Source: Eremophila alpestris peregrina
Lineage: Eukaryota; Chordata; Aves; Passeriformes; Alaudidae
Assembly: GCA_009792885.1 (NCBI GenBank)
Contig: WMCF01000012.1
Location: 16,877,492 to 16,941,491 of the forward strand
Length of the DNA stretch: 64,000 nt
Direction: 5' to 3'
Shown: one piece after another, positions 24,361 to 36,494 of the stretch
Position numbering within the stretch: the first letter of the stretch is position 1
Layout: every line of letters starts with the position of its first letter
The notes under the pieces: model-generated
What the model was told of the DNA's origin: nothing
Seen by the model: only the letters and a program-made list of their open reading frames with translations
The model's database searches: none
Made by a program: the position numbers and the translations under genes

Positions 24361-27300
24361 TCATGCCTTGTGTTTGAGCCTGAAAGCCAGCGTGGAGTGT
24401 ATGGTGAGCAAACAGCTCTGCCTACTGTGCTGCAGTGGCAAGGGGGCTGTGCTGGGATGTGGGAAAAAGGAAGGAGGATTCATAGGGATAAGGACACAGC
24501 AGCTGGGCTGCAGGTCTCTCCTGGGAGTCTCTCAGCACTGCAGCAAATCAGGCACCCTACTCTGCACTGCTCAGCTGGGCTACAGGAGCAGGTCCACATG
24601 GGAAGGTGTGCAGGGATGGGGTAGAAGGGAGCATGCCAGGATTGCACCATCCAGCCCTAAATGCTTCAGTCCTGCAAGTGCAGGTGCTGGGTTGGAGCTC
24701 CCCAGCTCTCAGCATCCACAGGAGCAGGGGACATGGAAGAAGTGCTGCAGTAACGGGAGGTTTGTCCTTGCAGTAAAGGGAAGCTGAGGCACAACGTGAT
24801 TGATTACTCTGTCAGGTCAGTACTTGCTGGCAGTTGGGGTGCAGGTGAGTAGAAGGATATGCTTTTGGAGCAATGGAGGCTGCTGAAGACACCTACTCCT
24901 GGGCACTTTCATGGATAAGGTACAGATGGCAGCCCCTCATCTAGTAGATGCCACTCATCTACAGTAAGCTGAGAGCCTGTGACCATTTTCCTCCTGAGCC
25001 TCAGGTCTGTTGTGCACTCTGAATAAGGTATTGCTGTCTCAAAGTGTTGTTATGTCGCCTTTTTTCCAGGCCATGTGATGCTTGAACAAAGCTGTTCTGT
25101 GCAGCTGAGGCATTTGTGTGTCCAATAGGCAGGCACCATCCTCTCCTCCCAAGCACCACTGTGTGACCGTCTGCGTCATTAAATTAGTCAGGTTTGGAGC
25201 TAGCCAGCATGCCGGGGCACACGTTGGGAGTGAAATGGCACAGAACTATTCCTGAAGGGAAGAGGAACATGGCCATCAGCCCTCAGGGGATGGCATCCAT
25301 GGCGGTGCAGTGGCTGGGCTGTTCAGGAGTCAGGGAGTACCTGATGGCTTTTTGCTGACACCTCTTGAATGCAAGCTTAATCCTGTCCCTTCTTCTCCCC
25401 TGGTTGCCTGGCTCACTCAGGTGGTGTCTTGTTTGTCTTTCAGGTGTTCTCCCCTCTGGGGTCCTCCTCCCTGGTATCTGTACATGCAATGCCCCAGGCT
25501 TGGGTGTCTCTGAGCGTGACTGCCACAGAGCACCAGCTCTGTCCCAGATCATTAACTCTAGTGACAGCCCCAGCAATTCAATCCTGAGAAGGAAGGAAGA
25601 GAAAGAAGGCTGGTATGGGAAGAGAGGCCAAGACAAACAGTGTGAGTGGGAAATGAGGGTGACTGGCACTGGCTTGGACAGAAGCCTTCCTGCTGCTCGC
25701 TCAGTGACCTGTGAGGGGGCTGTGGTTGGGGAAGGGGAGGATGCTTGGCATAGAACTGCTCTGAGGCTGAGCTGCTGCAGCTGGAGCAGGTCCCTGTGAA
25801 GGGCAGGGAGTGCCAAAGGGACTTAGCTTTGGGTGGATCAGATTCATCCTTGGCTGCAGGCTATCATGACAAGGAGAACAGTGTCCTAGACCAGGGGAAA
25901 TGAGGGAGAAGGGGCTTACACTGATCTCTTGGGTGTTGGAAGCAGGTTAATCCATTTCCATAAGAATTTCAGGGATGTCTTGGTCAATCAGCCTGTAAGA
26001 GCACGGTTGCAAAGCCCAGGGTTCCCATCTCTCTGGGGAGCGTAAATGTGTTCTCCTCAGAGCAATGCAGCTGTGCACCACAGATCCCTGCTAGGTCCTC
26101 GCCATGGTTCTCAAGTGGATGGTGATCCAGATCCCAGCTCTGGCAGCAGGCTGCTTTTACCCCCCTAGGGGAGGACAAGAGGAGATACTGTCCTGGACCA
26201 GGTACATGGTCTTGGCTCCTGTCCCTCCTCCAGCCCTGCAGCAGCCTCTCCCCCCACTCCAGAGCCCAACTGCTCTTGGAAATCTGTCAAAAAACAGACT
26301 GGTTCAGTGCATAGTAAACTAGGGAGTGAGTTTCTCTGATTCAAAATGTCAATGATCTCTTTAGAAGGAAGTAGCCACTTTCCTTGGGGAAAGCAGCTAG
26401 TCACTGCCATGTCAAAAACCTTGGTTCCCAGCCCAAAGCTAGTTTCAATAAAATCCTGCTTTTCTCTCCCCAGACACGTTTTTCTTGCTCTTTTCCTACC
26501 CTTCCTCAGGAGTGGGTGATGCAGGACCAGAGTCCATTGAATTGCGATGTAGACACACCCTCAGTAGCTCAGGAGTTCATTTGATGTGCAGGGATCACTT
26601 TGGCTCTGGAGCATTGGTTGTGTCACCAGTAGCCCTTTATTCAAGCCTGGGGACCTGTAGTCCACATGTCGTGCAGCAACAAGATGCTGTAACTACAAAG
26701 CTTTCACAAGGATCTGACAGAACAGCCACTCTCTTGGTGACTGTGCACAAGGCAGGAGAGAAAGGACAAGGCTGCATCTATGCAAGCAAACTGAGCAGGC
26801 ATTGGGTCCCTCCCTGGCTGGCAGCATTCACAGCTTGGATCATGAGGGCACTCGTGTGTCTGCCTGGCATGGTGAAAGCAGTCTTGGATGCTGCCCAGTT
26901 CAGGGGAGTTCAGGGGGCACCAGACACAGCAGGCACAATCTGCTGCCGTCTCAAGGTCTGACGTGGCACAGACACACTGAGCTGGAGGTAGGATTGAAGG
27001 CTCCATGGCAAAAACACCCATCTGCTTCTCTGCAAGCAAGGCACCAAGGGAAATGCTATGTTGGTCTCCCTTGGTGCCATAATACCTTTCCAGGAAGGGT
27101 ATTTACTGGGAAACTGGTTTTCTCCCTTGTCTCCAAAGAAATGGTGTACAGGGGTGTTTTCTGTCACCAGCATCCCCCGTGTGTTGCACATGCTGCTCCT
27201 GGAGTGATTGGGGAGGAACCAGCTGCATCCTTCCCACATGGACCTGCAGGCAAAGTGAGCAGCACCACGGGGCCAAAAGCTGTTCCCCCTCTCACAACCT

Positions 27301-30300
27301 TCACACAGCTTCTTCACATGACTCCCTGGTGCACAAGAGTCAACAGGAGTTGTGAACATGCCCTGAGCACATTTGCCAGTGCAGGGGCTAGTTTTTTCCC
27401 CATTCTGGTGGTCTCCACCTCATGCTGCCAAAGCAAGGGGTCACTCATCCTTGGCACAAGTGCCAGATCCAGCTGGCAAGGGCTCAGGGACCTCTCTGGG
27501 TTTATGTGAGGTGATGGGACATGTGGATGGTTGGGTAGGGTGGGAAGCCAGGTGAGGAAAAGCCCCTTTAGTCTTGTTCCATTGTACTGTTTGCTCTTGC
27601 CTAAACAACATGTGTGGATGATGGAGAGGATCCAGACCTGGCATCTCTCATTCTTAGGCCCCTGCTTGCTCCCCCCTCATTTCCAGCATATCATCACCAC
27701 TGCTGCTTGTCTAGACACTTTCTGCTGAGATCTGTCCTGTGGGAAGATGCCAGCACTCTTAGCCAGACTGTGTGGTTCCAAGAAGGAGCTGATGCCATTC
27801 CTGCCATGCTCGTCCTGCATCTGAACTCTCCCTGGTGGCATTGCTTGGCCTGCACCTCTGTGGTCTGATCCCCAGGACTGAAGCATGGGACTAGGGAGTT
27901 TTTCCTGCCCTGAGCTCCTGGAGTCAAATTGAGCCCAGAAGCTGCCTTATATGGACACCCTTGTGCCTGGACAGGACTAGACTCAGCTTTGTGTTCCTAG
28001 AAGTAGCAGGAACTACAGCTCATTGCAGTGGGGACTGAGCCACAAGCCAGGCACAGCTCTGCCCAGGCCCCAGGGCTCCATTTGAAAGAAAGGATGAACC
28101 CATCCTCTCTGCCCTCAGATGCAGCCATCTTCTATCTGTGCACAGAAGCACTAAAAACTTCATTTTCTTGATACGGACAAAACCAGGAGGGCAAGCAAAG
28201 AGAAGACTTAAGCTGCTGAGAGAACACTCTGGACAGTACCCATTACCCATTCCTCCTGAATAAGCAGCAGGCAGTGACAGGAGGCTTAGTGCCATTTCTG
28301 TGGCCCTCCCCACCTCTCCCTCCTGTTTTCCTGCTTAGCTGTGCCTCCAGGGAAGGCTTTTATCTGCTCTCCACACTCTGTGCCCAGCCACAGAAGGCTG
28401 GGGGGAAACCTCCATTCTTTTCTCAATTGCTCTGCATCTACAGCAAAATGGCCTGGATCCAGGGCAAAACAGAACTGTTTTTGTCAGAGACTGAGCAGAG
28501 GGGTCACCACCAGCTCAGACTGCAGGGATGGGGCTTGGAGGAGGCTAGCAAAGACTTGGTTAGCTCTGCTTGGGATGAGAGGGATAGCTGTGGGGCAGGC
28601 AAAGACGAGAAGATTTTGGACCTTCTCGTGAATCTGTGAAATTGGTGTGCAGCCTGAGGCTGGCTGGGAAGCATTATACCCATAAGCATGAGAAATCTTT
28701 CCTTGTCCGTGGTGAAAAGGGAAAGCCAGAAGATTGCTGATAATAAGGCAGACCCAAGGGCTCTTCCTGGAATCTTTCTTTAGCTCTAACAAGCACAAAC
28801 CTCTAATCCTGGTGTCTCACTGTCTACTTGGCCCTGTGCTGCCAGTTTCTGCCCAGTTTCCTTGGATCCTTCTGCCCTAGATATATTTTACTGGCATGGT
28901 GACTATTCTGTGCCTGTCCAGAGGATTTGGCAGCTGTGCTGTGTCAGTGCAGATTTGCAAGGTGTGGTGTTTCACAAACTTCCTGCCTTGGGAGGTTCAC
29001 CTGCTGCAGGCTTTCGTTGTTTCTTGCTCCAAACACATCTCATTCTTCCCCACTTTCCCACAGAAAGCAACATTTTCTTTCTTGCAGATGTTATGGCTGG
29101 GAAAGCCCCTCCTCTGCTGAGATGTGGACAGACTGTCCTCACACTGCAAGCCCACAACTCTGTTTACATGGATGCTCCTTAATCCTGTTTAAATTTTCAA
29201 GCTGTGACTTTCTGCTCTCTGTGGGAGGGACAATTCTCCAGAAATGTGAGCTGCTGAGGTGGTCTTTGGCAAAAAAATCAAGTGCTTGAAAGTACCTGCA
29301 ATGTATAGTTTCCCACCTTTTTATTTAGCTGACACAGCTTTTGGAAAGGCTCCAGTCAGCATTTACAGTGATGGATGACAATAAAGAACAAAAGCAGATG
29401 TGTCCTGGATATGCTACAGCTACAGATTCAGCCTCTTCTCACAGTGCTTGGTTTCATTTCCCGCCACTGCACTGTCCTCTGACCCTGCCAAGGACAGCTA
29501 GCTTAGGGAATTCCCAGTGTCAGAGCCAGCTGCCTGCCTGGGGTGAGAGCAGGGCTGATATCTGCTGTGTGGAACCCGGCTGTTTTTGAAGGCTGTGTCT
29601 CCGCTGTGCAATGGCTCTTTGCTGAACCCCTGGGATTCAGCTGGCTTCAGGAGGGCAGCAGGGCCTGGAGATGCTCAGTCATTCAGCTCAACACTTCTGA
29701 CTTCGGGTAGGCAGGCTCTGTCCTCTTTGCACTGTTTTGCCCCCCATCCCAGTACAGACACTTGGAGCAGCAGATATTTTGCACCTTGACAGAGGACGGT
29801 AGGAAGGATGCTCTCTCTACCTTGATCTGGTTTCCAGCTAAACTACTCACTAGCCCTGCTGCCAGCAAATCCAACACAGGTGGTTTGTTGCAAAAAATAG
29901 CATCTCCTGGCATGCCTATGTGCTGTAGAGCTGGTGTTTAAAACTTAGTTACTGCAGACTGAAGCAGAAAATCACCACAAAGAGCCATTTGTGAGTCAGC
30001 TTCACATCAAGAGGCGCACAGGTCTCCAGCCTGACTTGGCAGCTGGTGCAGTGCTAATAGCAGAAGTGGGGGTTGTGTTGGGATGAGCAGAAAGGGGTAC
30101 ATGTCCTGCAGCTTACTGTCACTGCATCCAGGGGCTGTCCCCTTCCCTTTCAGCGGAGGTGGCTGCTTGATTTATCTCTGAGATTTCTTTAGTGAGGATT
30201 CTGGGCATCATTCATAAGTAGTCCTGTGGTGCATGAATTATAAAAATCTGTCTAATTGGTAGAGGTGGTCCCAGGTGGTACAGCTGGGCTCTGGAAAGGT

Positions 30301-33300
30301 GTGTACCCAGTTGGGAAGGCTGTGGAGGATAGAGGTGAATTTGACCAGAAATGTGAATGATGTGGCCTCAAACAACAGGCTGAAGGAACTTGATTTAATC
30401 TTGCTTCCAGGAATGGATGACATGGTCTCCAAGTGCAAAGAGGGATATAGTGAAGAGAAAGTGAAAAGAAGTACTGAGTTTAATTCTGGTAATTCAAGAA
30501 ACCACAGGGGTCAGACTTTGGGGGAAATTCCATTTAGCAGGAAGAAGCAGATGAAGAAATGCTGCATGTCCACTGCCAGAAACTTTACAGAGAGACCAGA
30601 GCTTGTCAGAAAGCGGGAAGTAGTGCTGACTCTGGCTCATCAGTCAGATGGGTTAGATGACCCCGGGTAGCCCTTCCTAATACTTTCCCCCCTGTCATCC
30701 TGTCCTAGGGGGTGAGGTGGACTTTCTCTGTCTTATGCTATGCTTTTGAGGGCTACATGAAATCCTTCACTTCCCATGACCTTGGGAATCTCTCTAAAAG
30801 GTGGAGAAGGGCGGATGGAGTTACACTCTGAAACCTCCATTTACTTTTTGGGTGCTTGATGTGAGGCTGCCTGTGGCCACAAGAAACCCTTGCTCCTGGA
30901 TGCAAATCCAGGATGTGACCTAGTGCCCAAATGATGAGGGTGTCTTGGGAGCATGGGGAGACCTTGCCATGCCAGACTAAAAGAAACAGATCGTGTGTGT
31001 CTTCCATTAGAAGTACCTTTGAAGAGGAGCAGGCTGTGTGGTGCTCACAGTAGAGTGTGAACCATCAGCAGTGAAAACCGGCATTCTTGTTGTCACCATC
31101 TGGGCCACATGCTAGGGTGCTCCTGACGAGGGCCTTGGCAGGCTTGGCTCTGTTTCACCAGCATAATTTGAGTTTGGGCCTGAGGATAAAAAGAAAGCAA
31201 CCCAAAGAGACAACAGAAAAGAGCTCTTCAGGGCGGACATGAAGCCAAGAAGTTTAGCATCAAATGCCTTTTGAAAGCAGCTGTGCAGCCTTGCTCAGGG
31301 ATAAATACAGGCTGGTTTGAAGCTGGATAGCTAGCTGGCAGCACACACTGTTCCCATCTTGCCAAACACTTCCCAGACCACCTGTCCTTGCAGAGCTGGG
31401 TCCCATGCAGAGCTCTCATGCTGCTGCACGCTCTGGTGGAGTGGATGGGTCTATCACCAGCATCCTGGCGTCCAGCCCGGGCTTGGACCAAGGGCACAGC
31501 TCCCTCATCTTGAGGGGGAAGCCCTCGCAGGGTCCTTTATCTCTCTGGAGAGCTCAGAGAGATGGAGACCATTCCACTTTGTGGTATATCCTCACCCTTG
31601 TGATGATTTCAAGATTTGGAGTGGGAGGCAGCTGTGAGAGTTTGGCTGGCAGGTGATGTGCACTGCCTGGCCCTCAGGGTAGTGCCAAGCAGAGGCCATG
31701 GTTTTGGGTTGGTGCAAGGTCTGAAGCATTGGAGTCAAGGGAGTTCTAATCAAAGCAGGCCCTCAAGTGTCTGTGCTCAGTGCTCTAGCAGAATAAGGAA
31801 GGACTCAAGCAAAAAAAAAAAAAATCTGGAACAAGATCAGAAGCCAGACACTCTCCTAAACAAAGGAGATGCATGGCCTTGGAGGAGAAAACAGACATGT
31901 AAATAGAGACAGAGGGGGCCAACAAAAGGTTGGGTTTCTCTGGATCTCATTTGTCTTCCTTGTGCTGCAGCTGCCTAAAGTAAATGCTGGGGGGCTGTGG
32001 TGTGCTGGAACTTGCTGGGGCCATTCATCATGGACTGTGCTGGCAGCTGGGACAAGTCCATGATGAGCAGAACCTTCCAGCTTTCCAGAGGGCTCTGCCT
32101 CACTTGCACCACTAGTTTTGAGGCTGAAGCCTCTCTTGTGTGGCATGCAGGCAAAGGTAGGGAGAGACAACAACTTCTTTCAACAGGGTGTTCACCCCTG
32201 TGAATGTGACCATGAGGTGCTTTTTCACAAGGACTCTGGCTGTTCTTCAAGAGAGTCATTGCCCTCTCTGTTTTCAGAACCCCTTCAGTGTACTCTGGGA
32301 AGGCATTCCTCCTGGTCCAGATCTTGCCCCTCATTGAATGTGTCTGGTTGCACTTACATAAAAGCCTTCTGGGTCAGTACTTTCCAGTCTGAACAGCCTC
32401 AATCTGCTCAGTATTTCTCCTTCCTTTCTGTTCTCCTGTTCTGGACAGTGTGTATGAGTGTGGAAGGCAGGTGGTTCTGCCGGGATTTGGTACAGAGCTG
32501 CTGCAATGGGATTTCTTAGACAGGCAGGAGGTTGAGCCTTGGCTCAGCTCTGTTGTGAAGAAAGTCTGCAGCTCCATGCTGCCAAGGGCCATCAGGGACA
32601 GCACAGGCAAAGAGCTGAACATCAAAATTCCAAAGTGAGACTTTTCTCAGCTTCTTGCAGAGAGAGCTGGAGAAGGCCACAGTGGCTGGGATTTTGAGGG
32701 CTTCCCTGTGGAGCAAAGGGGCTGTACTGTTCCAGAACAGCATAATCCTTCACAGTTTTCCTGTGGGATAACCCTGTCCAAGGATTTCCAGGCAGAGGCT
32801 GATCAGGAACAGGAAAAAGCCATCAAAGAAAGTAAAGCTAAAGTCTTCTGGGACAGAACTGCCAAGAGTGCACAGGGGGAGCTAGGGAAGTCTCTGAAGC
32901 ATGTAAGATGTACTAGGCTGGTATTCCTAAAGGGGCATAGCAGCAAGGAATGGGAAGTCCCTGGCTGGCTCTTCTGTGCCTGATAAGGCAGACTGGCTTC
33001 GTGCCCCGCTAAGGAAGGAGTTTCTTGTGCATCCTTTCTTACTGGAAACAGAGGGGAGAGTCATTAAGATAACAGTCAGAAGGATGGAAAATGAAAATGT
33101 GTCCCACTCCAAGCACTGCCATTGCGTTAGCCAGACTCTTAAACTGTTGGAAAGGAACTATCAGAAACTGGGCAGCATTGAAAGCTACTGAGCCCCTGAG
33201 CTCCTCTCCCTTCTCATAAAGCTACCCCTGCAGCATTAGAAGTACCCTGATCCCCTGGAATCCCTAAAGGCCTTTCTGACCCAGAACCCCCAGTCAAATC

Positions 33301-36000
33301 TGGTTAGAAACACCCTCTGCACAGCCCACTGCAGCATTGCCAGGGCCAACCAAAGGCTCCTGTTCCATGCACATCCCTGAAATGCTCAGGTCAAAGTGTA
33401 AAAACAACAGCAGTGCTCTTTTCACACCCTCTGTTGATAATCAATTGGACTCTCAGCACAGGGTGCTGGTGGGGCACAGCCAGGGGCTGGACAAACCCAC
33501 CACTGGCAGGTGCTTATGGCTCCTGCACAAGCTGCACCTGGGGAAGCTCCTGCACTGGTAACTCCTGGGTGCTGGCAGGGAAAGATTACTCTGGATTCCT
33601 CTCTGTCTGCTGATAGTAGTGGTCTCAGTTGAAGAGAGAGACAGAATGAGACAGCCTCTGAGCCAACACTGCTGCTCTTGGGCTGTTTCCTTCACCCTTT
33701 GCACTGTGGAATTTCACGTGATGCCTTTCACATCCTTTTATTCTTATGAGAGGTATATGCTGCTGCTCTTCTGAATGATCAGGCTCATTAACCTGTTCTC
33801 ACCTTCCTTGTTGATGTCCTCTGATGAGCCCCACAGGGTACTGGGGCAGCTGCTCTTTCCAGGCACCCTGCTTGCCGAGGCACCCCCTCACCCTACAGAC
33901 GGCTAGGATGAGGGGAACCAGCAGAGGTTCTTCCCTGTCCTTCATCCCCAAGAGGTCTTTACCTACCCAGCATTTCTCACATCCTGAGGAAGTGGCTGCA
34001 GACAGAGGAGCTGCGAGTGGTGTCCGGGAGGGAGCGTGCTGGTCCTTTGACCTCCTGTGCTACGGGAACAAGAGCTCTCCTGGCTCTCTGCCCTGCTCTA
34101 GGAAAGCTTAACCCAATGTCCCTGACTCCCTGAAAAATCCCGGTCAGCAGAAGAAGGCAGCCACCCGCTGGGAAGAAGGAAGGCACCACCGGGTCTCTTC
34201 TTGTCTTTGTTCAGGCAGACAAAGTCCAAGGCTAGCTGTCACACGGAGCCATTCCAGGCTGTGGGTGTGTGGCAGCACATCCTGGAGACCCACAGGAACT
34301 GGCAGCAGAGATAAAAAAGCTGGAGAGAACTTTGCCTGAGGGCATCCAGGGGTGGTGCAGGGCTCAGGACATGATGCACGAGGTGGGGCTGGTTTTATGT
34401 GAACTCACAAATGGTACCAATGGGTACCTCCAGTTCCTTGCAGTAGAGAAACAGCACCCTGGCTGACATCTGTGCTAACTACTGACTGAGAAATGGTGGT
34501 CGGTCACTCCAACACATTGCAAGTGTTTTGTGGTTTGGTTTCCGTTTGTGGCCTTCATTCAGTTTGTTGGTTTGGTTTCTTTTATTTAAAAAGAGTGATT
34601 TCTGTGGACAAGAGTGCTTGGGATGAACATGAGATGACTCAGATATGGGCACAAAGTAAGAGGCTGCTCTGAAAAATGCCTACCCTTCCTCTAAATTTCT
34701 TGCAGCTGCTGTTGCTGCATCCCAAACACCATTTTTGAAGGGACAAGAGGGTTGGTGGTCAACCTGTGAGAAGACGCCCCTTGTCACCAGCATGCTCCAA
34801 GGTGGAGGAGCAGCCCCAGCAGAAGAGATTGCTCCCTGCCTATGTCAGAGAGCTTATCAGACAGACATAGCTGCAGCTCTGAGCCCAGGAGCACCTGGGT
34901 TGTGGGAGAATAACACTGCTGAGCTCTGCTCCACAGGAGGATCATTCTTTAACTGTAGCCCTGCCATGGGCTCTGTGCCTCACTCACTGTCCTTCTCCTT
35001 CCCTGTGTACAGGGAAGTGTGGCAGATAACTCTTCCATTCATTGTGTGCCTGGTCTGTTTAGATAACACTGTGAGAGCTTTAGGGTCTAGTGCAGGTCTG
35101 AGTCTCTGGACAGCACCTGTAAGAGTAACAGTTCCTTGACAGAGGCACATGTGGCTGGCACATCCTGCACTTGAGGGCTGATGCTCCTTTTGGTGTGCAG
35201 GAACTGAAGCCACATTGCAGAGTGCTGGCAAGGGCCATGGGAAATGCTTCAGCATTCTCTTCATCTCCCTGCTGTCCTAATATCACAGGAAAACACTGCT
35301 ACAATCCTGAAGGCCAGGGGAGCCCTGCTTTGGTCATATAACACTTGTCTTTGCTGGAGATGCCATGTCAAGGAGTCTGTGATGTGCTGGGATGTGGGGC
35401 CACAAGCCTTGCCCTCCACAGCTCCCTTCTCACACAAACACAGAGCAAGGAGAAGGCACCTGCCCAAGTCCCTCCAGCACCAGCAGTGGCTGCAGGCAGG
35501 TAGTGGGAGCTGGGCATAGGTGGCAGGCACATATGCCTATGGCTCATGGTGAAAGAGCTCGCACAGGACACAGGGAGTGTGGGAGGAAGCCAAAATCTCC
35601 ATCCTGGTAGGTCTCTGCTACTCTTTTTCAAGGCTCCCATGCAGGTACATGTAAGCCAGTGTCAGTTCAGAGCTGACATCACATCAGAGCCCGGCACACA
35701 TTCCATACTGCCATTGGCTGGGTTTATCCCTCCTGGCACCCTCCTGGTGTGCTTGGATGGTGTCACAAGGCTGTGCACGGTGCCCTGTACCTGTGTGAGG
35801 GACACTGAAAACCACCAGGTTTGCAGCCAGGGATGGGGTAAGGCTAGCCTGCTTAGCCTGCCCCAGGTGCATGCCAATGAATACTTCCCTGCTAATCAAG
35901 GATGTTTTCTAGAGAGCTCTGAGCCATGCACAGCTAATGTCTCACACCAGTGTCATTTACCTCTGCAGTGAAATAAGCTGCTGATTACACAGCAGTAAAT
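24361..36000. other. Intergenic, no certain gene
   Basis: No recognisable coding exon in 11.6 kb. Points to note: a plus ORF with a hydrophobic N-terminus at 25365-25799, followed by AATAAA at 26447-26452; a possible worn CR1 end in plus orientation at about 30640-30690 (GATGGGTTAGATGACC); a 14-base A run near 31810; and short plus ORFs at 32450-33191 without a recognisable domain. None is convincing as a gene. No CCL27-like cysteine pattern was found here. Confidence 0.45.
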
Positions 36001-36019
36001 TAAAGGGCTTTCAATATCT

Positions 36020-36494
36020 TTATTGGGTACAAGATACAAAAACTTAGCCTGGTAACTGTCTTCAAAGAAAAAAGAAGTGAAGGTAAATCTAAATGATAAA
36101 GGGAGGACTTGGCACCTTATCCCCCTTTTTACAGTCTGCTCAGGTTAACAGATTACACAGCCCTGTGTACATTTCAGTAAATACTCAGAGTGCTACAATG
36201 AAGGTTCATTTCCTTGCAGAGACACTTGCAAGCTCCACACCTTGGTCTTATCCTCTCTGTTTTGCACTGCCCGTGGTAATTTGTCCTTTGCTGCTGATGG
36301 ATTTTGTGGCTTGGAGAGGTTTTTGTCACCCCCGGCCCTAGCCTCGAGTAGAGAAGCAGTGGGGAGTTGTGTTGCCTCCTTGCCGTTCTTGGCAAAGATG
36401 GAGAGCACAGGAGAGATATGAAACATTAACAGCCCAGATCCCACAGGTACCAAGGCTGGGCTTTCCTTGGTGTGACAGGAGCAAGACCCCACAG
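36020..36494 (-). other. Candidate minus-strand terminal exon
   Basis: Read on the minus strand, an acceptor-like CTGCCTACTCAG ends before base 36494. An open frame follows to a TAG at 36193-36195, and AATAAA (TTTATT on plus, 36020-36025) lies about 170 bases beyond. The translated end includes SIFAKNGKEATQLPTASLLE and NREDKTKVWSLQ, which matches no family I know. The order ORF, stop, short UTR, poly(A) signal is that of a last exon, but upstream exons were not identified. It may be a lncRNA end or chance. Confidence 0.25.

Noticed and set aside
32370..32430. Possible CR1 text (CTGAACAGCCTCAATCTGCTC)
   Set aside because: Too short and diverged to separate from chance without an alignment tool.
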